Positions 8,478 to 17,357 of a stretch of DNA of 64,000 nucleotides are shown one piece after another. The DNA is from DATFVB01 sp963714035. GTDB lineage: Bacteria > Acidobacteriota > Thermoanaerobaculia > UBA5066 > DATFVB01. The stretch is taken from positions 744,001 through 808,000 of the forward strand of contig OY970224.1 in the NCBI GenBank assembly GCA_963714035.1. Direction: 5' to 3'. Every line of letters begins with the position of its first letter. The first letter of the stretch is position 1. The position numbers and the translations under genes were made by a program. The notes below the pieces were generated by a model. The model was not told the origin of the DNA. It saw nothing but the letters and a program-made list of their open reading frames with translations, and did not search any database.

Positions 8478-11400
8478 GCCTCCTCCGGGCGGAGCGCCGA
8501 CGGAGCCGCCGCCCCCTTCCGGCGCGCGCGCCGGCTGGCGAGGCGGCGCGCGAGGCGGTCGAAGGCGAGGTAGATCACCGGCGTCGTGTAGAGCGTCAGG
8601 ACCTGCGAGAAGATCAGCCCTCCGACGATCGCGATGCCGAGCGGCCGGCGCAGCTCCGCGCCGATGCCGGTGCCGACGGCGAGCGGAATGCCCGCCAGCA
8701 GGGCCGCCATCGTGGTCATCATGATCGGACGAAAGCGGAGCAGGCACGCCTGGAAGATGGCGTCCTCGGGGCTCTTCCCCTCGTTGCGCTCGGCCTCGAT
8801 GGCGAAGTCGACCATCATGATCCCGTTCTTCTTCACGATGCCGATCAGCAGGATGATCCCGATGAGCGCGATCACCGAAAAGTCGGTCCGGAAGAGGATG
8901 AGCGACAGCAGCGCGCCCACACCCGCCGACGGCAGGGTCGAGAGGATCGTGATCGGGTGGATGTAGCTCTCGTACAGGACGCCGAGCAGGATGTAGACCG
9001 TGACGAGCGCCGCCAGGATCAGGAGCGGCGTGTTCGTCAGCGAGGCGCGGAAGGCCTGCGCGGTGCCCTGGAAAGCCGTCTGCATTCCCGCCGGAAGCCC
9101 GAGGTCCAGCCGGGCCTTGTCGATCGCCTTGACGGCCGAACCGAGGGAGGCGCCCGGCGCGAGGTTGAACGAGACGGTCACGACGGGGAACTGTCCCTGG
9201 TGATTGACGGAGAGCGGCGCGGAGAGCGTCTCGATCCGGCTGAACGCCCCGAGAGGAACGGTGCCTCCGCCCGGCGTCGCCGACGGAACGGAAACGGCCG
9301 AGGAATTCGCCCCGGACGACGACGCGCCGGCCGGGGCCAGCGGATTGAACGTGCTCCCGGGGGATGCCGCCGCGGAAGCGCCCGTCCCGCTCGGCGCCGG
9401 GGCGGACCCCGCCGGCGCTCCGGAGGCTCCCGCGGGGCGCAGATAGACGCTCGCGAGATCGGAGGGCCGCGTCTGAAACCCGCGCTCCGACTCGAGGATG
9501 ACGTGGTACTGGTTGAGCTGCGTGAACATGGTCGACACCTGCCGCTGTCCGAATTCGTCGTACAGGGCGCTGTCGAGCATCTGCGGGGTGATCCCCAGGC
9601 GCGAAGCGGTCGTCCGGTCGAAGTCGAGGCGGGCCTCGAGCCCCGCGTTCTGCTGGTCGCTCGCGACGTCCCGCAGATCGGGCAGCTCCCGGAGCCGATC
9701 CACGAACCGCGGCGCCCAGAGCGCGAGCTCCGCGGCATCCGGGTCTTCCAGGGTGTACTGGTACTGCGTCCGGCTCACCCGGTCCTCGACGGTCAGATCC
9801 TGGACCGGCTGCAGAAACAGCGTGATCCCGGGAACCTTCGCGAACTCCGGCTGGAGGCGGCGGATGATGTCGGTCGCCGAATCGTGGTGCCGATCCGAGA
9901 GCGGCTTGAGGTTGATCTGGATCCGTCCGCTGTTCATCGTGGTGTTGGTGCCGTCGATCCCGATGAACGACGAGAGGCTCTCGACGCCCCCGTCGCGCAG
10001 GATCACCCGGGTGAGCGCCTGCTGCCGGTCCGACATCTCCGCGAACGACGCCGCCTGCGAGGCCTCCGAGATCCCCAGGATCACGCCGGTGTCCTGGACC
10101 GGAAAGAACCCCTTCGGGACGACGACGTACAGGAGGATCGTGACCGCCAGCGTCGCGATGGCGACGACCAGCGTGGCCGGCTGGTGGCCGAGCACCCACC
10201 GGAGCGTGCGCCCGTAGAACTCGATGACGTCGTTGAACATGCGCTCGGACACCTGGTAGAACTTCCCCCGGTCCGCTTCCTTCTTGTGCTTGAGGAGCTT
10301 CGCGCACATCATCGGCGTGAGCGTCAGCGAGACCACCGCCGAGATCAGGATCGTCACCGCCAGCGTGATGGCGAACTCGCGGAAGAGCCGCCCCACGACG
10401 TCGGCCATGAAGAGGAGCGGGATCAGCACCGCGATCAGGGAGAGGGTCAGCGAAACGATCGTGAACCCGATCTGCTCGGCGCCCTTCAGCGCGGCGTCGA
10501 GCGGCTTGTCGCCGGCCTCGATGTAGCGCGTGATGTTCTCGATCATGACGATGGCGTCGTCGACGACGAACCCGGTCGAGATGGTGAGCGCCATCAGCGT
10601 CAGATTGTTCAGGCTGTATCCGAGCAGGTACATGACCCCGAACGTGCCGATGAGCGAAATCGGCACCGCGACGCTCGGGATGATCGTGGCCGCGAGCGTT
10701 CGGAGGAAGAGGAAGATGACCATGATCACGAGCGCGATCACGAGGATCAGCTCGAATTCCACGTCCTCGACCGACGCGCGGATGGTCGTCGTCCGGTCGG
10801 TCAGGATCGAGACCTTCACCGAGGTGGGAAGGGACGCCCGGAGCTGGGGCAGGATGCTCTTGACGTGATCCACGACCGCGATGATGTTGGCCCCCGGCTG
10901 TCGCTGGATGTTCAGGATCACAGCGGGAGTGGAGTTCATCCACGCGGCCTGCTTGACGTTTTCGGCTCCGTCGACGACCGATGCGACGTCGGAGAGGAGC
11001 ACGGGCGCACCGTTCCGGTAGGAGACGACGATCGGCTTGTACTGCTCGCTCGACAGGAGCTGGTCGTTGGCGGCGATCTGGTAGGACTGTCGCGGCCCGT
11101 CGAACGTTCCCTTGGCCTGATTGACGTTGGCCTGCGCGATCGCCGTGCGCACGTCCTCCATCGTCAGGCCGTAGGAGGAGAGCGCGGTCGGGTTGACCTG
11201 AACCCGGACGGCCGGCTTCTGGCCTCCCGAGATGTTGACGAAGCCGACACCCGGAACCTGCGAGATCTTCTGGGCGAACCGCGTGTCCGCGAGGTCCTCG
11301 ATCTTCGTCAGCGGCATCGTGTCGGACGTGAGCGCGAGCGTCAGGATCGGGGCGTCGGCCGGGTTCGTCTTGCTGTAGATGGGCGGATTCGGCAGGTCGG

Positions 11401-11761
11401 ACGGGAGATAGGTCCCGGCCGCGTTGATCGCCGCCTGCACCTCCTGCTCGGCAACGTCGATGTTCAGGTTCAGGACGAACTGGAGGGTGATGACCGAGCT
11501 CCCCTCGGAGCTGTTCGACGTCATCTGGTTGAGGCCGGGCACCTGCCCGAACTGCCGCTCGAGGGGCGCCGTGACGGCCGAGGCCATCACGTCCGGCGAA
11601 GCGCCCGGATAGAACGTCAGCACCTGGATCGTCGGGTAGTCGACCTGTGGAAGAGCCGAAACCGGGAGCTCCTTGAAGCCGATGGCTCCCGCGATGAGGA
11701 TGCCGACCATGAGGAGCGACGTCGCGATCGGCCGGAGGATGAAGGGCCGGGACGGGTTCAT
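8474..11761 (-). CDS. RND multidrug efflux permease, first subunit (MdtB-like)
   Basis: AcrB/MdtB-family permease of 1095 residues. The N terminus (MNPSRPFILRPIATSLLMVG) is typical and the proton-relay helix reads STGFVVDDAIVMIENI. Residues about 775-833 form a Pro/Ala/Gly/Ser-rich low-complexity insertion (encoded by about 9262-9437). It splits a periplasmic hairpin that is short in the sister permease (YVRTTSGAMVPLSAF) and accounts for most of the extra length. The gene follows the adaptor gene after a 25-bp gap and overlaps the next permease by 4 bp. The substrate cannot be told from sequence. Confidence 0.93.
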   Translation of the reverse strand: MNPSRPFILRPIATSLLMVGILIAGAIGFKELPVSALPQVDYPTIQVLTFYPGASPDVMASAVTAPLERQFGQVPGLNQMTSNSSEGSSVITLQFVLNLNIDVAEQEVQAAINAAGTYLPSDLPNPPIYSKTNPADAPILTLALTSDTMPLTKIEDLADTRFAQKISQVPGVGFVNISGGQKPAVRVQVNPTALSSYGLTMEDVRTAIAQANVNQAKGTFDGPRQSYQIAANDQLLSSEQYKPIVVSYRNGAPVLLSDVASVVDGAENVKQAAWMNSTPAVILNIQRQPGANIIAVVDHVKSILPQLRASLPTSVKVSILTDRTTTIRASVEDVEFELILVIALVIMVIFLFLRTLAATIIPSVAVPISLIGTFGVMYLLGYSLNNLTLMALTISTGFVVDDAIVMIENITRYIEAGDKPLDAALKGAEQIGFTIVSLTLSLIAVLIPLLFMADVVGRLFREFAITLAVTILISAVVSLTLTPMMCAKLLKHKKEADRGKFYQVSERMFNDVIEFYGRTLRWVLGHQPATLVVAIATLAVTILLYVVVPKGFFPVQDTGVILGISEASQAASFAEMSDRQQALTRVILRDGGVESLSSFIGIDGTNTTMNSGRIQINLKPLSDRHHDSATDIIRRLQPEFAKVPGITLFLQPVQDLTVEDRVSRTQYQYTLEDPDAAELALWAPRFVDRLRELPDLRDVASDQQNAGLEARLDFDRTTASRLGITPQMLDSALYDEFGQRQVSTMFTQLNQYHVILESERGFQTRPSDLASVYLRPAGASGAPAGSAPAPSGTGASAAASPGSTFNPLAPAGASSSGANSSAVSVPSATPGGGTVPLGAFSRIETLSAPLSVNHQGQFPVVTVSFNLAPGASLGSAVKAIDKARLDLGLPAGMQTAFQGTAQAFRASLTNTPLLILAALVTVYILLGVLYESYIHPITILSTLPSAGVGALLSLILFRTDFSVIALIGIILLIGIVKKNGIMMVDFAIEAERNEGKSPEDAIFQACLLRFRPIMMTTMAALLAGIPLAVGTGIGAELRRPLGIAIVGGLIFSQVLTLYTTPVIYLAFDRLARRLASRRARRKGAAAPSALRPEEA

Positions 11762-11786
11762 GCCTTCCGGACCGCCGCGTCGACGC

Positions 11787-13118
11787 TCAACTGGCCTTCC
11801 TGCGCCCCGACGACGTCTTTCCCGAGGCGTTCGACGGCGTCGTCCCCGGGGCGTTCGACGGCGCCTTTCCCGACGCGGCCGCCGGGGCGTTGGCCGGCGC
11901 GCCCGGGGCCGAAACCGTCACCGTCGATCCCGGCTGGAGCTTGTCGACGCCGTCCACGACGAGGGGGTCGCCCGGCTGGACCGGCCCGGAGATCGCCACG
12001 CGGTCCCCTTCGGTCAGCAGCACCGTGACGTTGCGCGTCTCGACTTTCGAATCGGGCAGGACGACCCACACGAAGGTGGACTGCGGGCTCCGCTGGATCG
12101 CCGCGGCGGGCACCAGAAGAGCCTTGCTCAGCGTGCGGACGAGGAGGCGCGCGTTCACGAACTGGTTGGCGAAGAGCGCCCCGTCCTCGTTGTCGAACTG
12201 GGCCTTCAAACGGACCGTTCCCGTCGTCGTGTCGATCTCGTTGTCGACGGCGACGAGGGTTCCGCTGGCGAGCTTCACCTTCCTCTCCCGGTCCTCGGCG
12301 TCGACGGCGAGCTTCTGCCCGGCGTGCATCTGCGCGAGGACCGGGGGGAGCTGGTCGGCGGGAATCGTGAACACGACCGCGATCGGCTGCAGCTGCGTGA
12401 GGACGACGAGGCCGCCCGAGTCGCTCGCGTGGACGATGTTCCCGGGATCGACCAGCCGCAGCCCCACCCGTCCCGTGATCGGCGCCGTTATCCGGCTGTA
12501 GGTGATGTTCAGCTTCGCGGCGTCGACCTGTCCCTGGTCGCTCTTGACGGCGGCCTCGTCCTGGCGAACCGTCGCCGCCTGCGTGTCGAGCTGCTGGCGG
12601 GGGACCGCCTCCTGCGCGGCGAGCACCTTGTAACGCTCGAGATCGACGCGGGCGTTCTGGAGCGCCGCTTCGTCCTTTCCCTGCTGACCCTCCGCCTGGG
12701 TGAGCTGGACCTCGAACGGCCGCGGATCGATCTGGGCGATCACGTCGCCCTGATGGACGATCTGGCCCTCCCGATACGCCACGTCGACCAGCTGTCCGTC
12801 GACGCGGCTGTGGATCGTCACGGTGTTGAGCGGAGTCACCGTGCCGAGTCCGTCGACGTAGACGCCGATGTCCCCGGTCGTCGCCGGGGCGGCCACGACG
12901 GGAATCGCCCTCGGCGCGGCGGACTTTCCCCGGGCCGCGGCGGATTTCTCGCCGCTCTTTCCCGATCCGCGAAGGGCGAGCCAGGCGGCGACGGCGATCG
13001 CGATGACGACGATCGCCCAGAGAAAGCGCCGGCGCCGCGGAACGGGCGCGCTCCCGGCGGTCAGGAGGGGCCGCGATTCGATCTCGCTCGGCGGCAGCTC
13101 CGGTTGTTCGAGAGTCAT
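11787..13118 (-). CDS. RND efflux periplasmic adaptor (MdtA-like)
   Basis: Membrane-fusion protein of 443 residues linking the RND permeases to the outer-membrane channel. It has a single N-terminal membrane anchor (about residues 31-50, FLWAIVVIAIAVAAWLAL), then lipoyl-like half motifs (VDGQLVDVAYREGQIV), a helical hairpin and a beta-barrel (IVHASDSGGLVVLTQLQPI). The C terminus is Ala/Pro/Ser/Lys-rich low complexity. The ATG at 13118 has GGAGG about 8 nt upstream. A MITE-like element starts only about 20 bp upstream of the start codon, so the promoter lies inside or beyond the element. First gene of the efflux operon. Confidence 0.93.
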   Translation of the reverse strand: MTLEQPELPPSEIESRPLLTAGSAPVPRRRRFLWAIVVIAIAVAAWLALRGSGKSGEKSAAARGKSAAPRAIPVVAAPATTGDIGVYVDGLGTVTPLNTVTIHSRVDGQLVDVAYREGQIVHQGDVIAQIDPRPFEVQLTQAEGQQGKDEAALQNARVDLERYKVLAAQEAVPRQQLDTQAATVRQDEAAVKSDQGQVDAAKLNITYSRITAPITGRVGLRLVDPGNIVHASDSGGLVVLTQLQPIAVVFTIPADQLPPVLAQMHAGQKLAVDAEDRERKVKLASGTLVAVDNEIDTTTGTVRLKAQFDNEDGALFANQFVNARLLVRTLSKALLVPAAAIQRSPQSTFVWVVLPDSKVETRNVTVLLTEGDRVAISGPVQPGDPLVVDGVDKLQPGSTVTVSAPGAPANAPAAASGKAPSNAPGTTPSNASGKTSSGRRKAS

Positions 13119-13137
13119 GGTCGAGCCTCCGTCTCCA

Positions 13138-13415
13138 CTAGCAGGCTGCTGAAAAACCGCACGGGTCGCGTTCGGAGCGCCGCCGAGCCGGACGCAAGGC
13201 GACCGCGACGCAGGCGACGCCGGAGTATCGTCGAGGAGCGGCAACGAAGCAGACGGCCCGGCGCCGCCCGAACCCTCCGGGCGCCAGTACATTGTGAACG
13301 ATCTCGGCGTTGCTCGTCGAGTCCGATCGCTTTGGCATCTGTCCTCTCCTCGCGCCTTGATCTCGTTCACAAGCCACTGGCGCGCGATCCGCGGGGTTTT
13401 TCAGCAACCTGCCAG
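13138..13415. mobile_element. MITE-like element, copy 1 (5' of the efflux operon)
   Basis: A 278-bp element (including CTAG flanks) nearly identical along its length to 49618-49895. The left end is CTAG followed by CAGGCTGCTGAAAAACC; the right end is the inverted copy with two changes (CAGCAACCTG then CCAG). It encodes no transposase, so it is non-autonomous. A 4-bp CTAG flank on the left, degraded to CCAG on the right, looks like an old target-site duplication. It sits between the efflux adaptor gene and an inverted repeat upstream. Confidence 0.85.
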
Positions 13416-13422
13416 GGCCATT

Positions 13423-13454
13423 CTTCCCCGCTATTTACGGCGGAACAGGGGAAG
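13423..13454. promoter_or_regulatory. Inverted repeat upstream of the efflux operon, possible operator
   Basis: CTTCCCC and GGGGAAG, separated by 18 bp of relatively AT-rich sequence, immediately outside the MITE and on the promoter side of the efflux operon. This could be the original operator or promoter region displaced by the element. Evidence is only the symmetry and position. Confidence 0.3.
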
Positions 13455-13570
13455 TTGTTACAGAAACCGTCCCCGTGCCGACGCCGCGCTCGTCCGGGCC
13501 CTCTCGGGAGCGGCGACGGATGCAACCATACCCCGCCCGGCCGCGGCTCGTGCGATAGGCTGCGAGGGCC

Positions 13571-14872
13571 ATGCCACGAATGGCCCGGATCGCGGCCCTC
13601 TCGCTCGGCGTGCTCGCGCTCGCCGCCGCGCGGGACCCGCTCTCCCCGCTCGAAGGGCGGGTCGTCCGCGCGATCGGCGCGCGGCGCGGCGCGGCGGAGG
13701 CGCTTCTCGAACGGGCCGTCGACGTCAACAGCGGCACGATGAACTTCGCCGGCGTCCGCGCAGTCGGGGCGATGTTCCGGAGCGAGCTCGACGCCCTCGG
13801 ATTCCGAACGCGGTGGATCGACGGAGCGCCCTTCGCGCGGGCGGGGCATCTCGTCGCGGAGCACCCGGGCGCCGGGCGGCCGATCCTCCTCATCGGCCAT
13901 CTCGACACGGTCTTCGAGAGGGACAGCCCCTTCCAGCGCTTCGAGAGGCTACCCGGGGGGCGCGCGCACGGCCCGGGGGTGATCGACATGAAGGGGGGCG
14001 ATGTCATCGCGCTGCTGGCGCTCGGAGCGTTGCGGGATGCCGGAGCCCTCGAGGGGATGAACATCTCGCTCGTCTTCTCCGGGGACGAAGAAAAGGCGGG
14101 AGAGCCGCTCGCGCTCGCCCGGAAGGATCTGATCGAGATCGCCTCCCGCTGCGATGCCGCGATCGGCTTCGAGGACGGCGCCGGGCGGCCCGGCGAGGCC
14201 ATCACCGCGCGCCGGGGCTCGACGGATTGGATCCTCCGGGTGACCGGAACGCCGGCACACTCTTCGCAGATCTTCCGCGAGGACGTCGGCGCCGGGGCGA
14301 TCTTCGAAACCGCTCGCATCCTCGACGGGTTCTATCGCGACCTTTCCGGGGAGCGCTACCTGACTCTGTCCCCGGGGGCGATCGTGGGAGGGACGACGGC
14401 GACGTACGATCCGGCGCAGAGCCGCGGGGAGGCCTTCGGGAAGGCGAACGTCGTCGCCGGGACCGCGGAGGTCCACGGGGATCTGCGCACGATTTCGCCC
14501 GACCAGCTCGCCTCCGCGGAGGAACGCATGCGGGCGATCGGGGCGTCGCATCTGCCGCGCACCGGCTCCGAAATCGAGTTCCGGGACAGCTATCCGCCGA
14601 TGGCGCCGACGGCGGGGAACGCGGAGCTGCTCGCGCTGTACGACCGGGCGAGCCGCGATCTCGGGCTCGGTCCCGTCGTCGCGACCGATCCGATGCACGC
14701 GGGCGCCGCGGACGTCGCCTTTGCGGCCGGAAAGGCGAGGATGGCGATCGACGGCGTCGGGCTGTGCGGCGTCGACGACCACACGGATCGCGAGACCGCG
14801 GACCTCGCCACACTCCCGACGCAGGCGGAGCGCGCCGCGCTGCTCCTCCTTCGTCTCTCGCCGACGCGCTGA
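13571..14872 (+). CDS. M20-family zinc peptidase (carboxypeptidase G2-like), exported
   Basis: A 433-residue metallopeptidase with a short N-terminal signal sequence (IAALSLGVLALAAA), so probably periplasmic. Metal ligands of the M20 fold are visible: GHLDTVF (His110, Asp112), the bridging aspartate in GPGVIDMKGG (Asp139), the catalytic pair GDEE (Glu173/174), an EDGA motif near 196 and a late histidine in DDHTD. The central insert carrying TPAHSS is the lid/dimerisation domain. It probably removes C-terminal residues from peptides or N-acyl amino acids; glutamate-carboxypeptidase-like specificity is inferred. An amino-acid permease gene follows, which fits amino-acid salvage. Confidence 0.85.
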   Translation: MPRMARIAALSLGVLALAAARDPLSPLEGRVVRAIGARRGAAEALLERAVDVNSGTMNFAGVRAVGAMFRSELDALGFRTRWIDGAPFARAGHLVAEHPGAGRPILLIGHLDTVFERDSPFQRFERLPGGRAHGPGVIDMKGGDVIALLALGALRDAGALEGMNISLVFSGDEEKAGEPLALARKDLIEIASRCDAAIGFEDGAGRPGEAITARRGSTDWILRVTGTPAHSSQIFREDVGAGAIFETARILDGFYRDLSGERYLTLSPGAIVGGTTATYDPAQSRGEAFGKANVVAGTAEVHGDLRTISPDQLASAEERMRAIGASHLPRTGSEIEFRDSYPPMAPTAGNAELLALYDRASRDLGLGPVVATDPMHAGAADVAFAAGKARMAIDGVGLCGVDDHTDRETADLATLPTQAERAALLLLRLSPTR

Positions 14873-14973
14873 TCGGCGGCCGCGGGCCCGTCGATTCCGA
14901 CGTCGCGACTCCTTCCTGATAGAGTTTCGCGATCCGATCCTCCTCCTCCCGGCTCGGGCTCTTCGACGCGACG

Positions 14974-16278
14974 ATGCTCGTCATGGGCGGAATCGTCGGA
15001 TCCGGCATCTTCATCAATCCGTACGTCGTCGCCCGGCAGGTCCGCACTCCCGCGCTCATTCTCGGAGCCTGGGCGCTCGGAGGCCTGCTCGCGCTCGCGG
15101 GCGCCTTCATCTACGCCGAGCTCGCGGCCCGGATGCCCGAGGTCGGCGGACAGTACGCGTATCTCCGCGAGGCGTATCACCCCGCCGTGGCGTTCCTCTA
15201 CGGGTGGGTCCTCCTCCTCGTCATCCAGACGGGAGGAATGGCGGCCGTCGCCGTCACGTTCGCGGCGTACTTCCGGGAGCTCGCGGGACCCGCCGTTTCC
15301 GCCCCCGCGGTCGCGGTCTCGGTCCTCGCCCTCCTCGCGATCGTCAACTGCCTCGGCGTCCGGACGGGGAGCACGGTGCAGAGCGCCCTGATGCTGCTCA
15401 AGATCGTCGCGATCGGCGCGCTGATCGCCGCCGGATGGTGGTTTCTCCACGGCGGCGCCCATCCCGCGCCGCACCCGGACGCCGCGGTCCGGGCCGTCCC
15501 GGGAGGGATGGCGCGGTCGCTCGCGGTCGCGATGGTGCCGGTCCTGTTCGCCTACGGCGGGTGGCAGACGGCGAACTTCGTCGCCGGCGAGATCCGGGAG
15601 CCGCGCCGGAACCTCCCGCGCGCGCTGGTGCTCGGCGTCGTGGGGGTCATCGTCCTGTATCTCGGCGTCAACTACGTCTGTGTGGCGGTGCTCGGGCCGT
15701 CGGGCCTCGCGGCCACGACGACGCCCGCGTCGGCCGTGATGCAGCGCGCGCTCGGCCGCCGGGGATCGCAGTGGATCGCGGTCGGGGTCGCGATCTCCGC
15801 CCTCGGCTTCCTCTCGCAGTCGATCCTCACCGCTCCGCGCGTCTACTTCGCGATGGCCCGCGACGGGCTCTTCTTCCGGTCGGTCGCCTGGATCGATCCT
15901 CGCCGCGGAGTCCCGACCGTCGCGATCCTGCTGCAGGCGGCAATGGCGATCGTGATCGCGCTCTCGGGACGCTACGATCAGATCCTCAGCTACGTGGTGT
16001 CGATGGACTTCGTCTTCTTCGGCCTGACGGCCACCTGCCTTTTCGTTTTCCGCCGCCGCGCCCCGGCGGACGGGCGCGAGGCTCCCCCGGCGCCGCTCGC
16101 GCGGGTGCCGGGGCACCCGGTCACGACGGTGCTCTTCGTCGCCGCGTCCTGGCTCGTCGTCCTGAGCACGATCGTCAAATACCCGCGCGACACCGCGGTG
16201 GGCTTCGGGATCCTCGCGGCGGGAGTCCCCGTCTATCTCGTCTGGAGACGCCGCAGCCGCCGGAGCCCGGCGCCGTGA
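14974..16278 (+). CDS. APC-family amino acid permease
   Basis: Inner-membrane amino-acid transporter with about 12 transmembrane helices. The substrate-binding motif GGIVGSGIFINP (helix 1) is at residues 5-16, with FAYGGWQTANFVAGEIREP in helix 6. The first ATG is at 14974, but the same frame upstream encodes RLGLFDAT, the conserved run-in to helix 1 of this family, back to a stop at 14920. No ATG, GTG or TTG occurs in that extension, so either the N terminus is short or a rare codon such as ATC is used. The stop overlaps the next gene's GTG (GTGA). Confidence 0.88.
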   Translation: MLVMGGIVGSGIFINPYVVARQVRTPALILGAWALGGLLALAGAFIYAELAARMPEVGGQYAYLREAYHPAVAFLYGWVLLLVIQTGGMAAVAVTFAAYFRELAGPAVSAPAVAVSVLALLAIVNCLGVRTGSTVQSALMLLKIVAIGALIAAGWWFLHGGAHPAPHPDAAVRAVPGGMARSLAVAMVPVLFAYGGWQTANFVAGEIREPRRNLPRALVLGVVGVIVLYLGVNYVCVAVLGPSGLAATTTPASAVMQRALGRRGSQWIAVGVAISALGFLSQSILTAPRVYFAMARDGLFFRSVAWIDPRRGVPTVAILLQAAMAIVIALSGRYDQILSYVVSMDFVFFGLTATCLFVFRRRAPADGREAPPAPLARVPGHPVTTVLFVAASWLVVLSTIVKYPRDTAVGFGILAAGVPVYLVWRRRSRRSPAP

Positions 16279-17357
16279 GCGGCCGGCGCGTCGCCGGATC
16301 GCCCTACATGGAATGGGCGAAGCTCCGGTCGCGGGCGCGGTTCAACCTCGCGACGAGCGGCGTCGCCGACTACCCGCTCGCGCGGCTGCCGATCCGGGTC
16401 GAGGATCTCGAGATCAACGGACCGACGGTCTACGGCTACGTCCCCCTCCAGGAACGCCTGGCCGCCCGCGCCGGCGTGCCTCCCGAATCGATCGTCGCCG
16501 CGGCCGGAACCTCGATGGCCAATCACCTCGCGATCGCCGCCCTGATCGAGCCCGGCGACGACGTGCTGATCGAACACCCCACGTACGAGCTCCTCCTCTC
16601 GACCGCGGCCTATCTCGGCGCGTCGATCCGGCGCTTCCCGCGGCGCGCCGAAGACGGATTCCGGCTCGATCCCGCCGCGGTACGCGGCGCCATCCGTCCC
16701 GGAACGCGTCTCGTCGTGGCGACGAATCTCCACAATCCCTCGAGCGCCCGGGCCGACGACGCCGACCTGCGGGAAGTGGGCGCGATCGCGGCCGCGGCCG
16801 GAGCGCACGTCCTCGTCGACGAGGTCTATCGGGAATGCGTGCCGGAGGCCCGCTCCGCTTTTTTCCACGGGCCGAATTTCGTCGTGACCGACAGCCTGAC
16901 GAAGGCCTACGGTCTGTCGGGGCTCCGCTGCGGCTGGATCGTCGCGCCGCCGGAGCTCGCGCACCGGATGTGGCGCATCAACGACCTCTACGGATCGACT
17001 CCCGTGCATCCCGCCGAGCTCCTCTCCGTCGTCGCGCTCGACCACCTCGGCGCGGTCGCGGAGCGGGCGAACACGATCCTCTCGCGCAATCGCGCGGCGC
17101 TCGGCCGGTTCCTCGACCGGCGGCGCGACCTCGACGTCGTCCGGACGCCCGCCGGAACGACCTGCTTTCCCCGGTTGCGCGCCGGTTCGGTCGACCGCCT
17201 CTGCGCCGTTCTCCGGAACGAGTACGATACGAGCGTCGTGCCGGGAGAATTCTTCGAGATGCCAGAGCATTTCCGCATCGGGATCGGAGGCGATCCCGAC
17301 ATGGTCGCGGAGGGTCTCGACCGGCTCGCCCGAGCCCTCGACGAGATCGCCGCTTGA
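16275..17357 (+). CDS. PLP-dependent class I/II aminotransferase
   Basis: Fold-type I aminotransferase of 360 residues, cytosolic. The pyridoxal-phosphate lysine lies in TDSLTKAYGLSGLRCGW (Lys about 210) and the cofactor aspartate in LVDEVYREC. The substrate-recognition arginine is probably the one in HFRIGIGG near the C terminus. The GTG start overlaps the permease stop (GTGA), and translation into the following propeller gene is coupled by TTGA. It probably transaminates an amino acid imported by the neighbouring permease; the substrate is not evident. Confidence 0.88.
   Translation: MSGRRVAGSPYMEWAKLRSRARFNLATSGVADYPLARLPIRVEDLEINGPTVYGYVPLQERLAARAGVPPESIVAAAGTSMANHLAIAALIEPGDDVLIEHPTYELLLSTAAYLGASIRRFPRRAEDGFRLDPAAVRGAIRPGTRLVVATNLHNPSSARADDADLREVGAIAAAAGAHVLVDEVYRECVPEARSAFFHGPNFVVTDSLTKAYGLSGLRCGWIVAPPELAHRMWRINDLYGSTPVHPAELLSVVALDHLGAVAERANTILSRNRAALGRFLDRRRDLDVVRTPAGTTCFPRLRAGSVDRLCAVLRNEYDTSVVPGEFFEMPEHFRIGIGGDPDMVAEGLDRLARALDEIAA

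Noticed and set aside
28..12028. Long plus-strand reading frames opposite the GAPDH and RND genes
   Set aside because: They are antisense to well-supported genes, have low-complexity Arg/Asp-rich translations and no family motifs; long frames are expected at this GC content.
13138..13415. Small proteins encoded inside the MITE copies
   Set aside because: Short frames are conserved only because the DNA repeats are near-identical; they have no ribosome binding site or family match.
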